A stretch of DNA of 64,000 nt from assembly GCF_001536285.1 (NCBI RefSeq), contig NZ_FAOZ01000003.1, positions 62,001 through 126,000 on the forward strand, read 5' to 3'. The position numbers and the translations under genes are program-made. Numbering within the stretch: the first letter of the stretch is position 1; the number at the start of each line of letters is the position of its first letter. Below the pieces are notes generated by a model. That model saw only the letters and a program-made list of their open reading frames with translations, was not told where the DNA came from and made no database searches. This DNA comes from Parafrankia irregularis (GTDB lineage: Bacteria > Actinomycetota > Actinomycetes > Frankiales > Frankiaceae). Below, piece after piece: positions 52,345 to 61,764 of this stretch.

Positions 52345-52836
52345 ATGAGCGCAACAGATGACCTGCTGGCCAACGCCGCCGTCTACGCCCGCGACTTCGA
52401 CAAGGGCGACCTGCCACTGCCCCCGGCCCTCGGCGTCGCCGTCGTGGCCTGCATGGACGCCCGGCTGAACGTCTACGGCCTGCTCGGGCTGAGCGAAGGT
52501 CAGGCCCATGTCATCCGCAACGCCGGCGGCGCGGTGACCGACGACGAGATCCGCTCGCTGGCGATCAGCCAGCGCCTGCTCGGAACCCGCGAGATCATCC
52601 TTATCCACCACACCGATTGCGGGATGCTGACCTTCACCGACGACGGCTTCAAGGCCCAGGTCGCCGCCGACACCGGCATCCGCCCGCCGTGGGCGGCCGA
52701 GGCCTTCACCGACCTCGACGAGGACGTCCGCCAGTCGATCGCCCGGATCCGGTCCAGCCCGTTCATCCCGCACACCGACGCGGTCCGCGGTTTCGTCTAC
52801 TCGGTCGAGAAGGGCACCCTCACCGAGGTCAGCTGA
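52345..52836 (+). CDS. Beta-class carbonic anhydrase
   Basis: A 163-residue beta-carbonic anhydrase that interconverts CO2 and bicarbonate. Zinc ligands Cys36, His89 and Cys92 and the Asp38-Arg40 dyad are visible in VACMDARLN and IHHTDCGML. It resembles the small Rv1284-type group of actinobacteria, which are about 163 residues. The ATG at 52345 follows GGGGATACC. It stands alone, with intergenic gaps of about 290 bases upstream and 800 bases downstream. It probably supplies bicarbonate for carboxylases. Confidence 0.94.
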   Translation: MSATDDLLANAAVYARDFDKGDLPLPPALGVAVVACMDARLNVYGLLGLSEGQAHVIRNAGGAVTDDEIRSLAISQRLLGTREIILIHHTDCGMLTFTDDGFKAQVAADTGIRPPWAAEAFTDLDEDVRQSIARIRSSPFIPHTDAVRGFVYSVEKGTLTEVS

Positions 52837-53638
52837 CGGAGGCCAACCGGCCGCTCGTCCCGTCCTGATGCCGCCGCCGCGGTGCCGACCGGGTCCGGCC
52901 CGCCGCCAGTGCGGACCCGTACCGGTCGCCGACGCGGTCGCGCGGCTATGGCACCGTGTCGGGTAGGCGCGGCACTCGATCGTCGCGGTCGCGGCCCCTT
53001 CGCGCAGCACATTGACGGGACCGGACATGTGGCAGGCGGATCTCGGGTCGAACGACGACCAGGCGGCACCGCCGACCGCAGGTGTCGCCGCTGGCCACGG
53101 GCCGGCGACCGGCTCCCCCGGCAACGCCCGTAACGGCTGACGGCTGACGGCTGACGGCTGACGGCCCATTACTTTCATCCATTCAGCGCCACCCGCTCGA
53201 ACAGATGCCGCATCGCCGACCTCGCCTCCGCCCACCCGAGAATTCTTTCGACGGTGGATATCAAAATTTAGCAGCCGCAAAAATTCACCAGGTGCATAAC
53301 ACGCCACCTTAACCTGGCGCACAAACCGTCCGAAAACATCTGTAGCTGTTGACAAGTCTTCGACACGCCACGAAGCTTGGTCCCGCACGCGAACCGAGGA
53401 AGCCGCCAAAGGCACCTGGCCGCCGCAGCAGCGGCACCGTCGACACGTCCAGCATGTTCTCCGGACAACCATCCGGACTGCTTTACACCCGCCGTTTCCC
53501 CGGCAGATCATTCCTGTCTCCAGCCAGTGCGACGGCCCGGCGTCAGGAATTCAGTTGCGGCAGATCCCTGCGGCGTCCAATCCCTTTCCCGCATGGCGCC
53601 CACCGGGGCGCCGAACACGCGCGATCCTGGAGACCTCC
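52837..53638. other. Gene-free stretch with short repeat and AT-rich upstream region
   Basis: About 800 bases. A 7-bp tandem repeat (acggctg, 4.7 copies) spans 53133-53165. Bases 53260-53350 are AT-rich (aaaatttagcagccgc, then ttgaca near 53348), which is unusual here and may be the promoter of the flavoprotein gene, although no convincing -10 follows at proper spacing. No gene is supported. Confidence 0.5.
53133..53165. repeat. 7-bp tandem repeat, 4.7 copies
   Basis: Four exact copies of acggctg and a partial fifth (acggc) run from 53133 to 53165 in non-coding DNA. The period is out of frame with codons. Confidence 0.85.
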
Positions 53639-55273
53639 ATGACTGAGCAGACCGTCGAAACCCCGCTCGCCGCCCCTCGGCTCAGCCGCCGGAGGTTATT
53701 CGGCACGGCCGCGGTCGGCGCCGCCGTCGCTGCCGGGGTCAACGGCCTAGGCGCGTCCCCGGCACGGGCCGCGGCCACGACGGCGGCTGTGCCCACCACG
53801 GTCCAGCGGGAGCGGGCCGTGGTGGTCGGTAGCGGCTTCGGTGGAGGCGTCACCGCCCTGCGCCTGGCCCAGGTCGGAGTGTCGACCCTGGTACTCGAGC
53901 GCGGGATCCGGTGGCCAACCGGCCCGAACGCGACGACCTTCTGCCGCTTCTCGAACATCGACAACCGGTCGTCGTGGCTGACCGACCACGCCACGATCGG
54001 TGGCGTCGTGAAGACCTGGGATCCTTACGTCGGTGTCATCGAAAGCATCGCCGGCAACGGAATGACGGTCAACTGCGGAGCAGCCTACGGTGGCGGTTCC
54101 CTGATGTACCACGGAATGACGCTGCAGCCGACCAGGCAGAACTTCGCCAGGTCCATGCCGGCGGCGGCGGGCCTCTATGACGAACTCAACTTCTGGGCCT
54201 ATCCCCTGGTCGCCCGCATGCTCGGAATATCGACCATTCCAGACGACATCATGAACACGGACCCCTACAAGTCCTCCCGCCTGTTCCGCTCCATCGTTCC
54301 GCAGGCCGGGTTGGATCCCGTGGCGGTTCCGCTGCCCGTGGACTGGAACTTCGTACGCGGTGAGCTGGACGGCAGGTACGCGCCGACCTACACCACCAGC
54401 GACATCGCCTTCGGCGTCAACAACGGTGGCAAGCACTCCCTCGACGTCACCTATCTCGCGGCGGCCGAGGCCACCGGGCGGGTCCGGGTGTCGACCCTGC
54501 ACGTCGTACGCGACATCGCCCTGGACTCCGACAAGCACTGGGTGCTCTCCGTCGACCGCATCGACACCGGCGGCGTCCTCCAGGAGCGCAAGACCATCAT
54601 CGCCGACGCGGTCTTCCTCAATGCCGGCTCCGCGGGCACGACTCGCCTGCTGGTCAAGTCGAAGGCCAAGGGCCTGATTCCCAACCTTCCCGACTCGATC
54701 GGTACCCAGTGGGGCAACAACGGCGACCGCATCTTCGCCTGGATCGGCATGAACGGCGACGCGGGGACGATCCAGGGCGGACCGGCCTGCGTCGGCGGCC
54801 GTGACACACAGGCCACGATCCCCTACACGGTCCTCCACGCCGGCTCACCGGCGCCCACAGGCGGCAACAAGGTGCTGACCGTCGTCGGCCTGGGTATCGT
54901 CGACAATCCCGCGGGCACCTGGGCCTACGACGCGGCCAAGGACGACGCCGTGCTGACATGGCCGGCCAGCAGCGACGCCGCCCTACAGCAGCTGATCGCC
55001 GCGAAGATGCAGCAGATCGCCCAGGTCGGCGGCGGGTTCATGTTGGACACCAACGCCCAGGCACCGTCGACCTGGCATGCCCTGGGCGGCGTCCCGATGG
55101 GCTCCGCGGTCGACCTGGCCGGCCGGGTCCTCGGCCAGCGCGGGCTCTACGTGCTGGACGGCGCACGCATCCCGGGCTCGACCGGTGCCTGCAACCCGTC
55201 GATGACCATCGCCGCCCTCGCCGAACACAGCATGTCCAAGATCATCCTTCAGGACGTGGGTCGCGTCTTCTGA
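53639..55273 (+). CDS. Tat-exported GMC flavoprotein, cholesterol-oxidase-like
   Basis: A 544-residue FAD oxidoreductase. The N-terminus has a twin-arginine signal (SRRRLFGTAAV) ending near ASPARAAA, so export is through Tat. The FAD site is VVVGSGFGGGVTALRLAQ. AAYGGGSLMYHGMTLQP and the C-terminal HALGGVPMG, then GACNPSMTIAALAE, match class I cholesterol oxidases of Streptomyces, including the conserved His and Asn. The family oxidises 3-beta-hydroxysterols to 4-en-3-ones with O2. Substrate identity is inferred from family. The ATG at 53639 follows GGAGACC. Confidence 0.88.
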   Translation: MTEQTVETPLAAPRLSRRRLFGTAAVGAAVAAGVNGLGASPARAAATTAAVPTTVQRERAVVVGSGFGGGVTALRLAQVGVSTLVLERGIRWPTGPNATTFCRFSNIDNRSSWLTDHATIGGVVKTWDPYVGVIESIAGNGMTVNCGAAYGGGSLMYHGMTLQPTRQNFARSMPAAAGLYDELNFWAYPLVARMLGISTIPDDIMNTDPYKSSRLFRSIVPQAGLDPVAVPLPVDWNFVRGELDGRYAPTYTTSDIAFGVNNGGKHSLDVTYLAAAEATGRVRVSTLHVVRDIALDSDKHWVLSVDRIDTGGVLQERKTIIADAVFLNAGSAGTTRLLVKSKAKGLIPNLPDSIGTQWGNNGDRIFAWIGMNGDAGTIQGGPACVGGRDTQATIPYTVLHAGSPAPTGGNKVLTVVGLGIVDNPAGTWAYDAAKDDAVLTWPASSDAALQQLIAAKMQQIAQVGGGFMLDTNAQAPSTWHALGGVPMGSAVDLAGRVLGQRGLYVLDGARIPGSTGACNPSMTIAALAEHSMSKIILQDVGRVF

Positions 55274-55284
55274 CGCCTCCTGCT

Positions 55285-55316
55285 CACCTGCGTTCGGCCC
55301 CTTCCCCGCGCAGGTG
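55285..55316 (+). terminator. Hairpin after the cholesterol-oxidase-like gene
   Basis: cacctgcg at 55285-55292 and cgcaggtg at 55309-55316 form an 8-bp exact stem with a 16-base loop, 12 bases past the stop. It is a modest terminator candidate. Confidence 0.5.
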
Positions 55317-55423
55317 ACCCCCGGCCGCGCCATCACCCCCGGCTACCTGTCGACGGACGCGGGATGGTGGCGCGGCCGGGCAGCGGGCATGGTGCTGGGA
55401 GTCGTCGCGACCAGGAGGTGACC

Positions 55424-55966
55424 ATGACGAAGGTTTCCGGTGCCGGCGCCGGGCTGCTCACCGACGCGTTCGGGCGGATCCGCGAGGTCGTGCACGAGGC
55501 CGTCGACGGGCTGAGCGCGGACGAGCTGAACGACCGCCCGGGTGGCCGCGCGAACTCCATCAGCTGGCTCGTCTGGCACCTGAGCCGGGTCCAGGACGAC
55601 CACATCGCGGACGTCGCCAGGTCTGACCAGGTGTGGTTCTCCGGCGGCTGGGAGCAGCGGTTCGGGCTCCCGGCGACGGCCGGCCCGGCGAACCGATACC
55701 GGTCGATCGGGTACGGGCACAGCTCCGCCGACGTCGACACCGTCCGCGTCACCGATCCCGCCCTGCTCGTCGGCTACCACGACGCCGTCCACGACCAGAC
55801 CGTGCGTTTTCTGGCGGGGCTCGCCGACACGGACCTCGACAGGGTCGTCGACACCTCCTGGGATCCGCCGGTCACCCTCGCGGTGCGCCTGGTCAGCGTC
55901 GTGTCGGACGATCTGCAGCATGCCGGTCAGGCGGCATTCGTCCGCGGGCTCGTCCACCCGGGCTGA
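55424..55966 (+). CDS. DinB/DUF664-family protein
   Basis: A 180-residue four-helix DinB-like protein. His residues for a metal site appear in SWLVWHLSRVQDDHIAD and DDLQHAGQAAFVRG, the usual spacing for this superfamily. Actinobacterial members include mycothiol-dependent transferases and maleylpyruvate isomerases. The ATG at 55424 follows AGGAGGTG, a very strong site. It is convergent with the LmeA-like gene 34 bases away. The reaction is not deducible. Confidence 0.85.
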   Translation: MTKVSGAGAGLLTDAFGRIREVVHEAVDGLSADELNDRPGGRANSISWLVWHLSRVQDDHIADVARSDQVWFSGGWEQRFGLPATAGPANRYRSIGYGHSSADVDTVRVTDPALLVGYHDAVHDQTVRFLAGLADTDLDRVVDTSWDPPVTLAVRLVSVVSDDLQHAGQAAFVRGLVHPG

Positions 55967-56000
55967 TCACCGCCGGACCGTCAACTGTGCGAGGTACCGC

Positions 56001-57389
56001 CTACGGGCACTGGCGGGGCTCGGGCTTCTCCGCCGCGGGCATCACGACGTCGTAGGCCCGCGCGGTCAGGGACAGCCCGTCCGGGCCGCTGGAGGCCTCG
56101 ACGATGTTCAGGTCGAGCGGCAGCTGGCCCACCGGGATCGGCAGCGCCGGCAACAGCGAGCCACCCGGAATCGGGATGGAGAGGTTGATGGCACCGCGCA
56201 GCGCGACCTCGCTGGGTACCAGCGTCAGGACGTTGTTGCGGACCTCGAAGGTCGTCACCCCACCGACCTCCTGGGCCCCGAGCAGCGGGATGTCGACACG
56301 CCCGGAGATCTCGATCCGCCGACCGCCGTCGACCGGGTTGACCTGGATCTCACCGGGCAGCCCGGCCAGGTAGGTGTTCAGGTCGGCGTAGTCCAGCCGC
56401 ACCGTCGCCCGGATGTCATCGACGGGTACCTCGCCGACGTTCCCCGAGATCATGTCCCCGAGCGGCACGTGGATGCCGTTGAGCCTGGCCTGCACCCAGG
56501 AGATCCGCGGCCCCGGCGTGGGGATCCCCTCGATGGTCACGCCGATGTCCTTGAACGTGCCGGACAGGATCTGGGTGAGGAACGGGAAGCCGCCGATGGT
56601 GACATCACGCACCGTGGGCGCCGGCACGCCACAGTCCAGGCCCTCGAGCACCGCGACCTTGATCTGCTTCGCCATCTGGCCCTCGGCCACCGCGACCGCG
56701 GCGCGGTCACCCGCGATGAGCAGGACCAGCACCACCAGCAGCGCCACCACGGCGCGCACCCCACGGCGGCGACGCCTCGGCGCCGGCGCCCCCTGGACAC
56801 CGACGGCCTGCGGACCGTCCGGAGGCATCCCGGCACCCGCAGGCGGCCCGCCGGCCTCCGCGGGAGGTGCTCCCCAGTCGGCTGACGGTGCTCCCCAGCC
56901 GGCGGGAGGGCTCTCACCACCCGGGTACGGTGCCTGCGCGACCGCGGCCGGATCCCATCCGCCGGGATGGGGTGCCCCCTCGTCGGGCGGCCGTGACCAG
57001 ACGCTTTCCTCCGGGCGCTGCCACCCGCCATACCCGGGCCTGGGCCCGGGCCCGCTGACATCCGCGGACTCGTCCAACCGCCAGGTCGGCGTGGCTGATG
57101 CCTGGCGGGTCGGTGGAATCTCCCCCACCGTCGGCACCCCGAGCTCCGCCGGATCCACCTGGTACGCCGGTTGAGCGGAATGCGCCTCGCGGCCGTGGTA
57201 CCCGGCATCGCTGTGCCCGGCATCGCTGTGCCCGGCATCGGCGTTCCCTGCATCGGCTGGTGTCAGCGGAGCCTGCGGCTGGGCGCGACGCGGAAGACGC
57301 ATCGTCGGATGGTCGGTGTCGGTGGATGGCGGCGCCGGCGCCGGGCTCGACGGATCCACGGGCCGTTCCCCGTCACCGCCGTGATCCAC
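56001..57389 (-). CDS. LmeA-like phospholipid-binding membrane protein (DUF2993)
   Basis: A 462-residue protein. The first ~205 residues are Pro/Ala/Gly-rich and disordered, with a repeated DAGHS motif from a 15-bp array (57198-57257). A single transmembrane helix follows at ~213-232 (AVVALLVVLVLLIAG). The rest is a DUF2993/LmeA domain (VLEGLDCGVPAPTV, ARLNGIHVPLGDM). LmeA in mycobacteria binds lipids outside the membrane and helps lipomannan growth. The GTG start follows GGGAG. The long disordered N-terminus would lie in the cytoplasm. Confidence 0.85.
   Translation of the reverse strand: MDHGGDGERPVDPSSPAPAPPSTDTDHPTMRLPRRAQPQAPLTPADAGNADAGHSDAGHSDAGYHGREAHSAQPAYQVDPAELGVPTVGEIPPTRQASATPTWRLDESADVSGPGPRPGYGGWQRPEESVWSRPPDEGAPHPGGWDPAAVAQAPYPGGESPPAGWGAPSADWGAPPAEAGGPPAGAGMPPDGPQAVGVQGAPAPRRRRRGVRAVVALLVVLVLLIAGDRAAVAVAEGQMAKQIKVAVLEGLDCGVPAPTVRDVTIGGFPFLTQILSGTFKDIGVTIEGIPTPGPRISWVQARLNGIHVPLGDMISGNVGEVPVDDIRATVRLDYADLNTYLAGLPGEIQVNPVDGGRRIEISGRVDIPLLGAQEVGGVTTFEVRNNVLTLVPSEVALRGAINLSIPIPGGSLLPALPIPVGQLPLDLNIVEASSGPDGLSLTARAYDVVMPAAEKPEPRQCP
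57198..57257 (-). repeat. 15-bp in-frame tandem repeat, four copies
   Basis: Units such as gtgcccggcatcgct at 57198, 57213, 57228 and 57243 encode D-A-G-(H/N)-(S/A) repeats in the N-terminal part of the LmeA-like protein. The 15-bp period keeps the frame. Confidence 0.85.
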
Positions 57390-57580
57390 CGGAACGTCTC
57401 CCGTCCTGTTCCAGTCCCCGAGACCTGGTCGCCGCCCGCGTTGCTCTGGGCATTGAGCCTACTGCGCTGCCGGCACGATCCAGCCATCTCGACACCGCAC
57501 GAGTTGACAGCATCCCGACTCCTTCGCGGGACCGGGCCGGCGGACCTCCCCTGCCACCGGCGTGTCCCGGACCAGGCGCG

Positions 57581-58252
57581 TCAGAGCAGGGCTGGCCAGG
57601 ACAGCCCGGCCGGGCTGGTGCGCCGCAGTGCTTCGACGGTCTGCGCGGAGACCGGTGCGGTCACAAAGCCGGCGACGCCGTCGAGCAGGTCCATCACATG
57701 CACTTCGAAGGGAAGCAGCGGCCGGTCGCTCGCCCGCGCGCGCTGCCGCTCGGCGGTCGCGTCGATGATGAGCGCCATCGCCTGTGAGATCCGGTGCGCG
57801 CGCATGTGCTCGGAAAGGAACGGCAGGTGGGCTCCCACCTGTTCCTGAAAAGCCCGTGTCGATGCCCGCATCGACGATGACATGCAGTCGAAGACGTCAC
57901 GCCGGCCGTACTGCTTCAGCATTGCGACGAAAGTCAGGTAGTAGCTGTCCACCTCCTCGCTGTGCTCCATGAGGGTGCGGACCTGGCATTCCAGCAGGGA
58001 ACGGAGGTCGTGTGACGCCCGGGTTGCGACGAGATCCGCCCGGCGCTCGTGCAGCCGGGGCAGCCGGTATTCGAAGATCGCTCGAATCAGCCGGTCCTTG
58101 GAGCCGAAGTGGTACTGCACGGCGGAGTTGTTTCCGTTGCCCGCCGCGGCGCCGATCTGCCGCAGGGAGATCCCGTCAATACCGTGAAGTGCGAACAGCC
58201 GCTCGGCGGAGAGAACGATCTGCTTCTTGCTAGAAGTGGTGACCACCGGCAT
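57581..58252 (-). CDS. TetR-family transcriptional regulator
   Basis: A 223-residue TetR protein. The DNA-binding domain at about 10-55 includes SLRQIGAAAGNGNNSAVQYHFGSK, a slightly unusual helix-turn-helix with N-rich linker, as in several Frankia and mycobacterial regulators of lipid or xenobiotic genes. The effector domain is helical. The ATG ends at 58252. It lies between the LmeA-like gene and the second PF04672 methyltransferase, all on one strand, with gaps of about 110-190 bases. Its targets are unknown. Confidence 0.9.
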   Translation of the reverse strand: MPVVTTSSKKQIVLSAERLFALHGIDGISLRQIGAAAGNGNNSAVQYHFGSKDRLIRAIFEYRLPRLHERRADLVATRASHDLRSLLECQVRTLMEHSEEVDSYYLTFVAMLKQYGRRDVFDCMSSSMRASTRAFQEQVGAHLPFLSEHMRAHRISQAMALIIDATAERQRARASDRPLLPFEVHVMDLLDGVAGFVTAPVSAQTVEALRRTSPAGLSWPALL

Positions 58253-58359
58253 GGGCGGATGAAAGCATCAGCCGGCGCTCCGGGTCAAGCGACCCAACAG
58301 CTGATGACAGCGCGGCCTGCCCAGGTGACACCACTCCTGGACAGGCCACCGCGATACCT

Positions 58360-59184
58360 TCAGGGCTTCCTGCCGACACCGCAGGATTCCAGTGGCGCAA
58401 ACGGCCCGTCCGGCTCCGGGTTGTTACGCCAGTATGGCGGCGAGACGATTCCCGGCGCGATGAGCTCAAGCCCGTCGAAGAAACGGGTGATCTGATCGAC
58501 GGTCCGGTAGTGATATCCGTTCCCGACCGTGGTGACCTCGTTGAGGTCGGCCATACTGAGGTCTTTGTTCGTCGCCGGTACCGGTGCCGGGTCCGAGGTC
58601 CGGTCGTCGGAGCCGTCCTCCAGCACGAGGAAGCTTCCCGACGGCAGCTCCCCGAGCAGGTGGCGCACGATGGAGTAGGCCTCGTCGAGGTCCGCGATCA
58701 GGCCCATGATCGACATGAGCATCAGACCGACCGGCTGGGAGAAGTCCAGCGTCTGGCGGGCGAACGCGAGGATGCGCGCGGGGTCGCGTGCATCGGACTC
58801 CAGGTAGGTGGTGACGCCCTCGGGCGTCCCGGCCAACAGCGCCCGGGCGTGAATGAGCACCATGGGATCGTTGTCGACGTAGACGACCCGCGATTGCGGC
58901 GCTATCCGCTGCGCGACCTGGTGCGTGTTGTTCTCGACCGGCAGTCCGGTGCCGACGTCCAGGAACTGCCGCACCCCCTGCTCGGCCGCGAGGTAGGTGA
59001 TGGCGCGGGCCAGAAACGCCCGGGACGCCCGCGCCACGTCCAGGATCTGGGGGAAGACGGCGATGGTCCGATCGCCGTGCTCCCGGTCGACGGGAAAGTT
59101 GTCCTTGCCTCCCAGGTAGTAGTTCCACACCCGGGCCGAATGCGGGCGGCTGGTGTCGAAGGTCGGGGGCGGATAGTCGGTCAT
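58360..59184 (-). CDS. SAM-dependent methyltransferase, PF04672 type (copy 2)
   Basis: A 274-residue PF04672-family methyltransferase. It shows ARVWNYYLGGKDNFPVDRE at about 16-34, QFLDVGTGLPVENNTHQ, and VVYVDNDPMVLIHARALL, matching copy 1 at 27 kb in the same order but with low overall identity in the C-terminal part. These paired loci are usual for actinobacteria that carry dozens of copies. The ATG at 59184 gives the normal N-terminus; the frame continues upstream without family similarity. Confidence 0.88.
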   Translation of the reverse strand: MTDYPPPTFDTSRPHSARVWNYYLGGKDNFPVDREHGDRTIAVFPQILDVARASRAFLARAITYLAAEQGVRQFLDVGTGLPVENNTHQVAQRIAPQSRVVYVDNDPMVLIHARALLAGTPEGVTTYLESDARDPARILAFARQTLDFSQPVGLMLMSIMGLIADLDEAYSIVRHLLGELPSGSFLVLEDGSDDRTSDPAPVPATNKDLSMADLNEVTTVGNGYHYRTVDQITRFFDGLELIAPGIVSPPYWRNNPEPDGPFAPLESCGVGRKP

Positions 59185-59281
59185 GCGGTGTGGGCTCCCG
59201 TTCCGAACCAGGCCGGGCCGGGCGGTTCCTGACGGCACCGCCCGGCCCGGACCGTGGTGGCTTCCGGCTCCATGCCGGCCT

Positions 59282-59320
59282 GGTTACGTGAGCCGGCCTG
59301 GGTTACGTGAGCCGGCTGTG
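59282..59320. repeat. 19-bp tandem duplication near a stop codon
   Basis: Unit ggttacgtgagccggcctg at 59282-59300 is followed by a near copy from 59301 with a small change at its end. It lies 10 bases past the stop of the NitT/TauT-type binding protein (complement of 59330-59332). Confidence 0.75.
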
Positions 59321-59329
59321 GCGTGCCGG

Positions 59330-60493
59330 CTAGTTGAGCGAGATGCCGGTGTCGATGAACTCGTCGGTGACGACGTCGGCCGGCTTCAGCCCGGCCGCCG
59401 GCGGGGTCCCGGCCTCGGTGAGGCCGGGGGTCAGCCTCGTGATCAGCTGCTGGACCCGCGCGGTGTCGAAGGTGCCGTACACGCCGTCCGCGCCGTTCCT
59501 GACGAGCCCGAGCTCACGCTGTTTGGTGTTGCCGTCCGAGAGCAGACCGCTGGACAGCTCGTACCCGGCGGTGTCCAGCCGGGACGTGACCTCGATCATC
59601 AGGTCGTTCGCCGGCTTCGGGTCGGCCAGGTAGTCGACCATCGCCCGCTGGAACAGGGGCACGAGCCTGGACAGGCACTCCCGGTTCCCCGCCAGTTTGT
59701 CCTTGCGGATGCCCAGCACGTTGGCGTAGGCGGGATACTCGTCGCCGACCATCAGATATTTCACCGGCTTCGCCCACTCGGCGACGTCGTGCTCCAGCCG
59801 GTACGGCTCGTCGGTGACGAAGCCGACCTGGACGAGCTTGCCGTCCTCGGCGACGAACCGCCGCAGGTCACCGTCGTAGGAGTTGTCGATCTGGGAGCGC
59901 TGGAACAGCCCTTCCCCGACGAGCGCGTTGAGGTACGCCTCGTCACCGACCAGCACCGTCCGGCCGGACCTGCCGATGTCGGCGAGCGTGCGGAAGTCCG
60001 ACGACTGGTCGCCCCAGAAGAACATCAGCGGCGTCTTGGCGTACGGCGCCAGCACCCCGACGGACGGGTGCTCGGCGGAGTTGCGGATCACCTCGTCCAG
60101 GTCGAGGTAGCCCAGCAGGATGTCGTCGTCCTTCTCGAACAGCGCGGAGGTCGAGTCGAAGGACACCGCCGGCCCACCGGAACGGATCTCGAGGTTGACC
60201 CCGGTCGCGCCGAGCGGCCCGGACACCCGGAACCTGCCCTCGTCGATCTTCGGGTTGGCCCCGAGCAGCTGGTAGGTCGCCCCGTAGTCGACCTCCGGCC
60301 ACCAGCTGGTCTGGACGACCACGGTGTCGGGGCAGATCCCCTTCAGCGGCGTGTTGTAGCTCGCCGACGCGGCGGTCCCGGCACCGGCGGATGCGGACGG
60401 TTCGGTCTCGGACGCGGAGTCCCCACACGCGGCCAGGCCCACGGCCAGGCCCACGGAGCAGACCCAGGCCGCCACCGAACGAAGTCTCGTCAC
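59330..60493 (-). CDS. NitT/TauT-type ABC substrate-binding lipoprotein
   Basis: A 387-residue solute-binding protein. The signal peptide VCSVGLAVGL ends in lipobox LAAC (Cys23) with a Ser/Ala/Glu linker. The mature segment VVVQTSWWPEVDYGATYQLL and the later LGIRKDKLAGNRECLSRLVP fit NMT1/ThiY or TauA-type proteins that bind sulfonates, nitrate, pyrimidine precursors or similar. The GTG start follows GAGGAG. It is divergent from the permease gene at 60759, so an importer operates here, but no ATPase gene lies nearby. Confidence 0.85.
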   Translation of the reverse strand: MTRLRSVAAWVCSVGLAVGLAACGDSASETEPSASAGAGTAASASYNTPLKGICPDTVVVQTSWWPEVDYGATYQLLGANPKIDEGRFRVSGPLGATGVNLEIRSGGPAVSFDSTSALFEKDDDILLGYLDLDEVIRNSAEHPSVGVLAPYAKTPLMFFWGDQSSDFRTLADIGRSGRTVLVGDEAYLNALVGEGLFQRSQIDNSYDGDLRRFVAEDGKLVQVGFVTDEPYRLEHDVAEWAKPVKYLMVGDEYPAYANVLGIRKDKLAGNRECLSRLVPLFQRAMVDYLADPKPANDLMIEVTSRLDTAGYELSSGLLSDGNTKQRELGLVRNGADGVYGTFDTARVQQLITRLTPGLTEAGTPPAAGLKPADVVTDEFIDTGISLN

Positions 60494-60758
60494 GTGCTCT
60501 GCTCTCCTCGGTTCAGGAAGGACGGGCAGAAGGGAGGCACGGTCAGGCCCGGCCCGGGGACCGGCGAACCGCCAGTGTGAGCGCCCCGTCCGTATTCCGT
60601 GACCTCCACTTCCGCGCCAGCCTCCCACGCCCCACCAGACCTCCAGCAACCAGGTGTCTCCATCACATCGCGTACCGAAGCCGACGGAGACTCACCGCAA
60701 CCATCCGAAGCGGACCGAAATGGCTGATACCGACCGAGCGCCGAGATAGGGTTCCGGC
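60494..60758. promoter_or_regulatory. Divergent intergenic region of NitT/TauT transporter genes
   Basis: 265 bases separate the binding-protein start from the permease start on the other strand. It must hold both promoters. I see no clear operator dyad or conserved -10/-35 pair. Composition drops a little in GC near 60660-60730. Confidence 0.4.
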
Positions 60759-61613
60759 GTGCCAGACGGCCACCTCCCCCTACCGCCCGCGGCCACGCCC
60801 CCGACCGGTTCGCCACGCCTGCTCGGGCTCGCGGCGAGAACCGCGCGGACGGTCCTGCCTCCGCTCGCCGTCCTCGGCGTGGTGCTGGCCATCTGGTACG
60901 TCGTCTCCTACTGCTTTCTGACCCCGCGGCGCCGCTTCCTGCTCCCGCCGCCCCACGAGATCGTCGCGGAGGGTTTTCTCGACCGCCGGGCCGCGGGCGA
61001 GATCCTCACCGCGCTGGGCGGCACCGCCCAGGTCGCCCTCGCCGGCCTCGCGATCGCCGCGGCGATCGGTGTCGGCGCGGCGATCCTGATGGCCCAGGCA
61101 CGCTGGATCGAGAACTCGTTCTACCCCTGGGCGATCCTGCTGCAGACGATCCCCGTGCTGGCGATCGTCCCCCTGATCGGATTCTGGCTCGGCTACGGCT
61201 TCTGGTCGCGCACGGTCGTCTGCGTCGTCATCGCCATGTTCCCGATGATCACGAACACGCTGCTGGGCATCCAGTCCGTCGACGCCGGCCACCACGACCT
61301 GTTCACCCTGCGCCGCGTCGGCCGATGGCGCCGGCTGATCCATCTGGAGCTGCCCAGCGCGCTGCCCGCGATCTTCGCGGGCCTGCGCATCTCGGCCGGC
61401 CTGGCCGTGATCGGCGCGATCGTCGGGGACTTCTTCTTCCGCCGGGGCGACGTCGGCATCGGCGCGCTCATCGACAACTACACCCGCGACCTCTCCTCGG
61501 GCCGGCTGTTCGCCGCGATCATCGCCGCCGCGTTCCTCGGCCTGGTGGTTTTCTGGATCTTCGGCCTGGCCGCCCGCCTCGCCGTCGGCTCCTGGCACGA
61601 GTCCGCGCGCTGA
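60759..61613 (+). CDS. NitT/TauT-type ABC transporter permease
   Basis: A 284-residue permease of the SsuC/TauC group with six predicted helices. The docking loop reads LFTLRRVGRWRRLIHLELPS, then LPAIFAGLRISAG, the typical EAA region. The family mark GDFFFRRGDVGIGALI is present. The GTG start at 60759 has only a weak ribosome site. It likely pairs with the divergent binding protein; the ATP-binding subunit must come from elsewhere in the genome. Confidence 0.88.
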   Translation: MPDGHLPLPPAATPPTGSPRLLGLAARTARTVLPPLAVLGVVLAIWYVVSYCFLTPRRRFLLPPPHEIVAEGFLDRRAAGEILTALGGTAQVALAGLAIAAAIGVGAAILMAQARWIENSFYPWAILLQTIPVLAIVPLIGFWLGYGFWSRTVVCVVIAMFPMITNTLLGIQSVDAGHHDLFTLRRVGRWRRLIHLELPSALPAIFAGLRISAGLAVIGAIVGDFFFRRGDVGIGALIDNYTRDLSSGRLFAAIIAAAFLGLVVFWIFGLAARLAVGSWHESAR

Positions 61614-61764
61614 CCCAGGCCTCCGGCTGTCAGCAACGCGATACGACGGCCTTGCCGGAGGCGGCGAGAGATCATCCGGTGTGGGCGTGATGTGGCTAGC
61701 CTGATGCGGAGCGGCGCTGGACACGTGGACGGAAGCGGCGCCCGGCCAGCGCGGGGGGTCTGCG

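Noticed and set aside
53348-53380. TTGACA near 53348 as a -35 box for the flavoprotein gene
   Set aside because: No acceptable -10 element at 16-19 bases spacing, so a promoter call is not supported.
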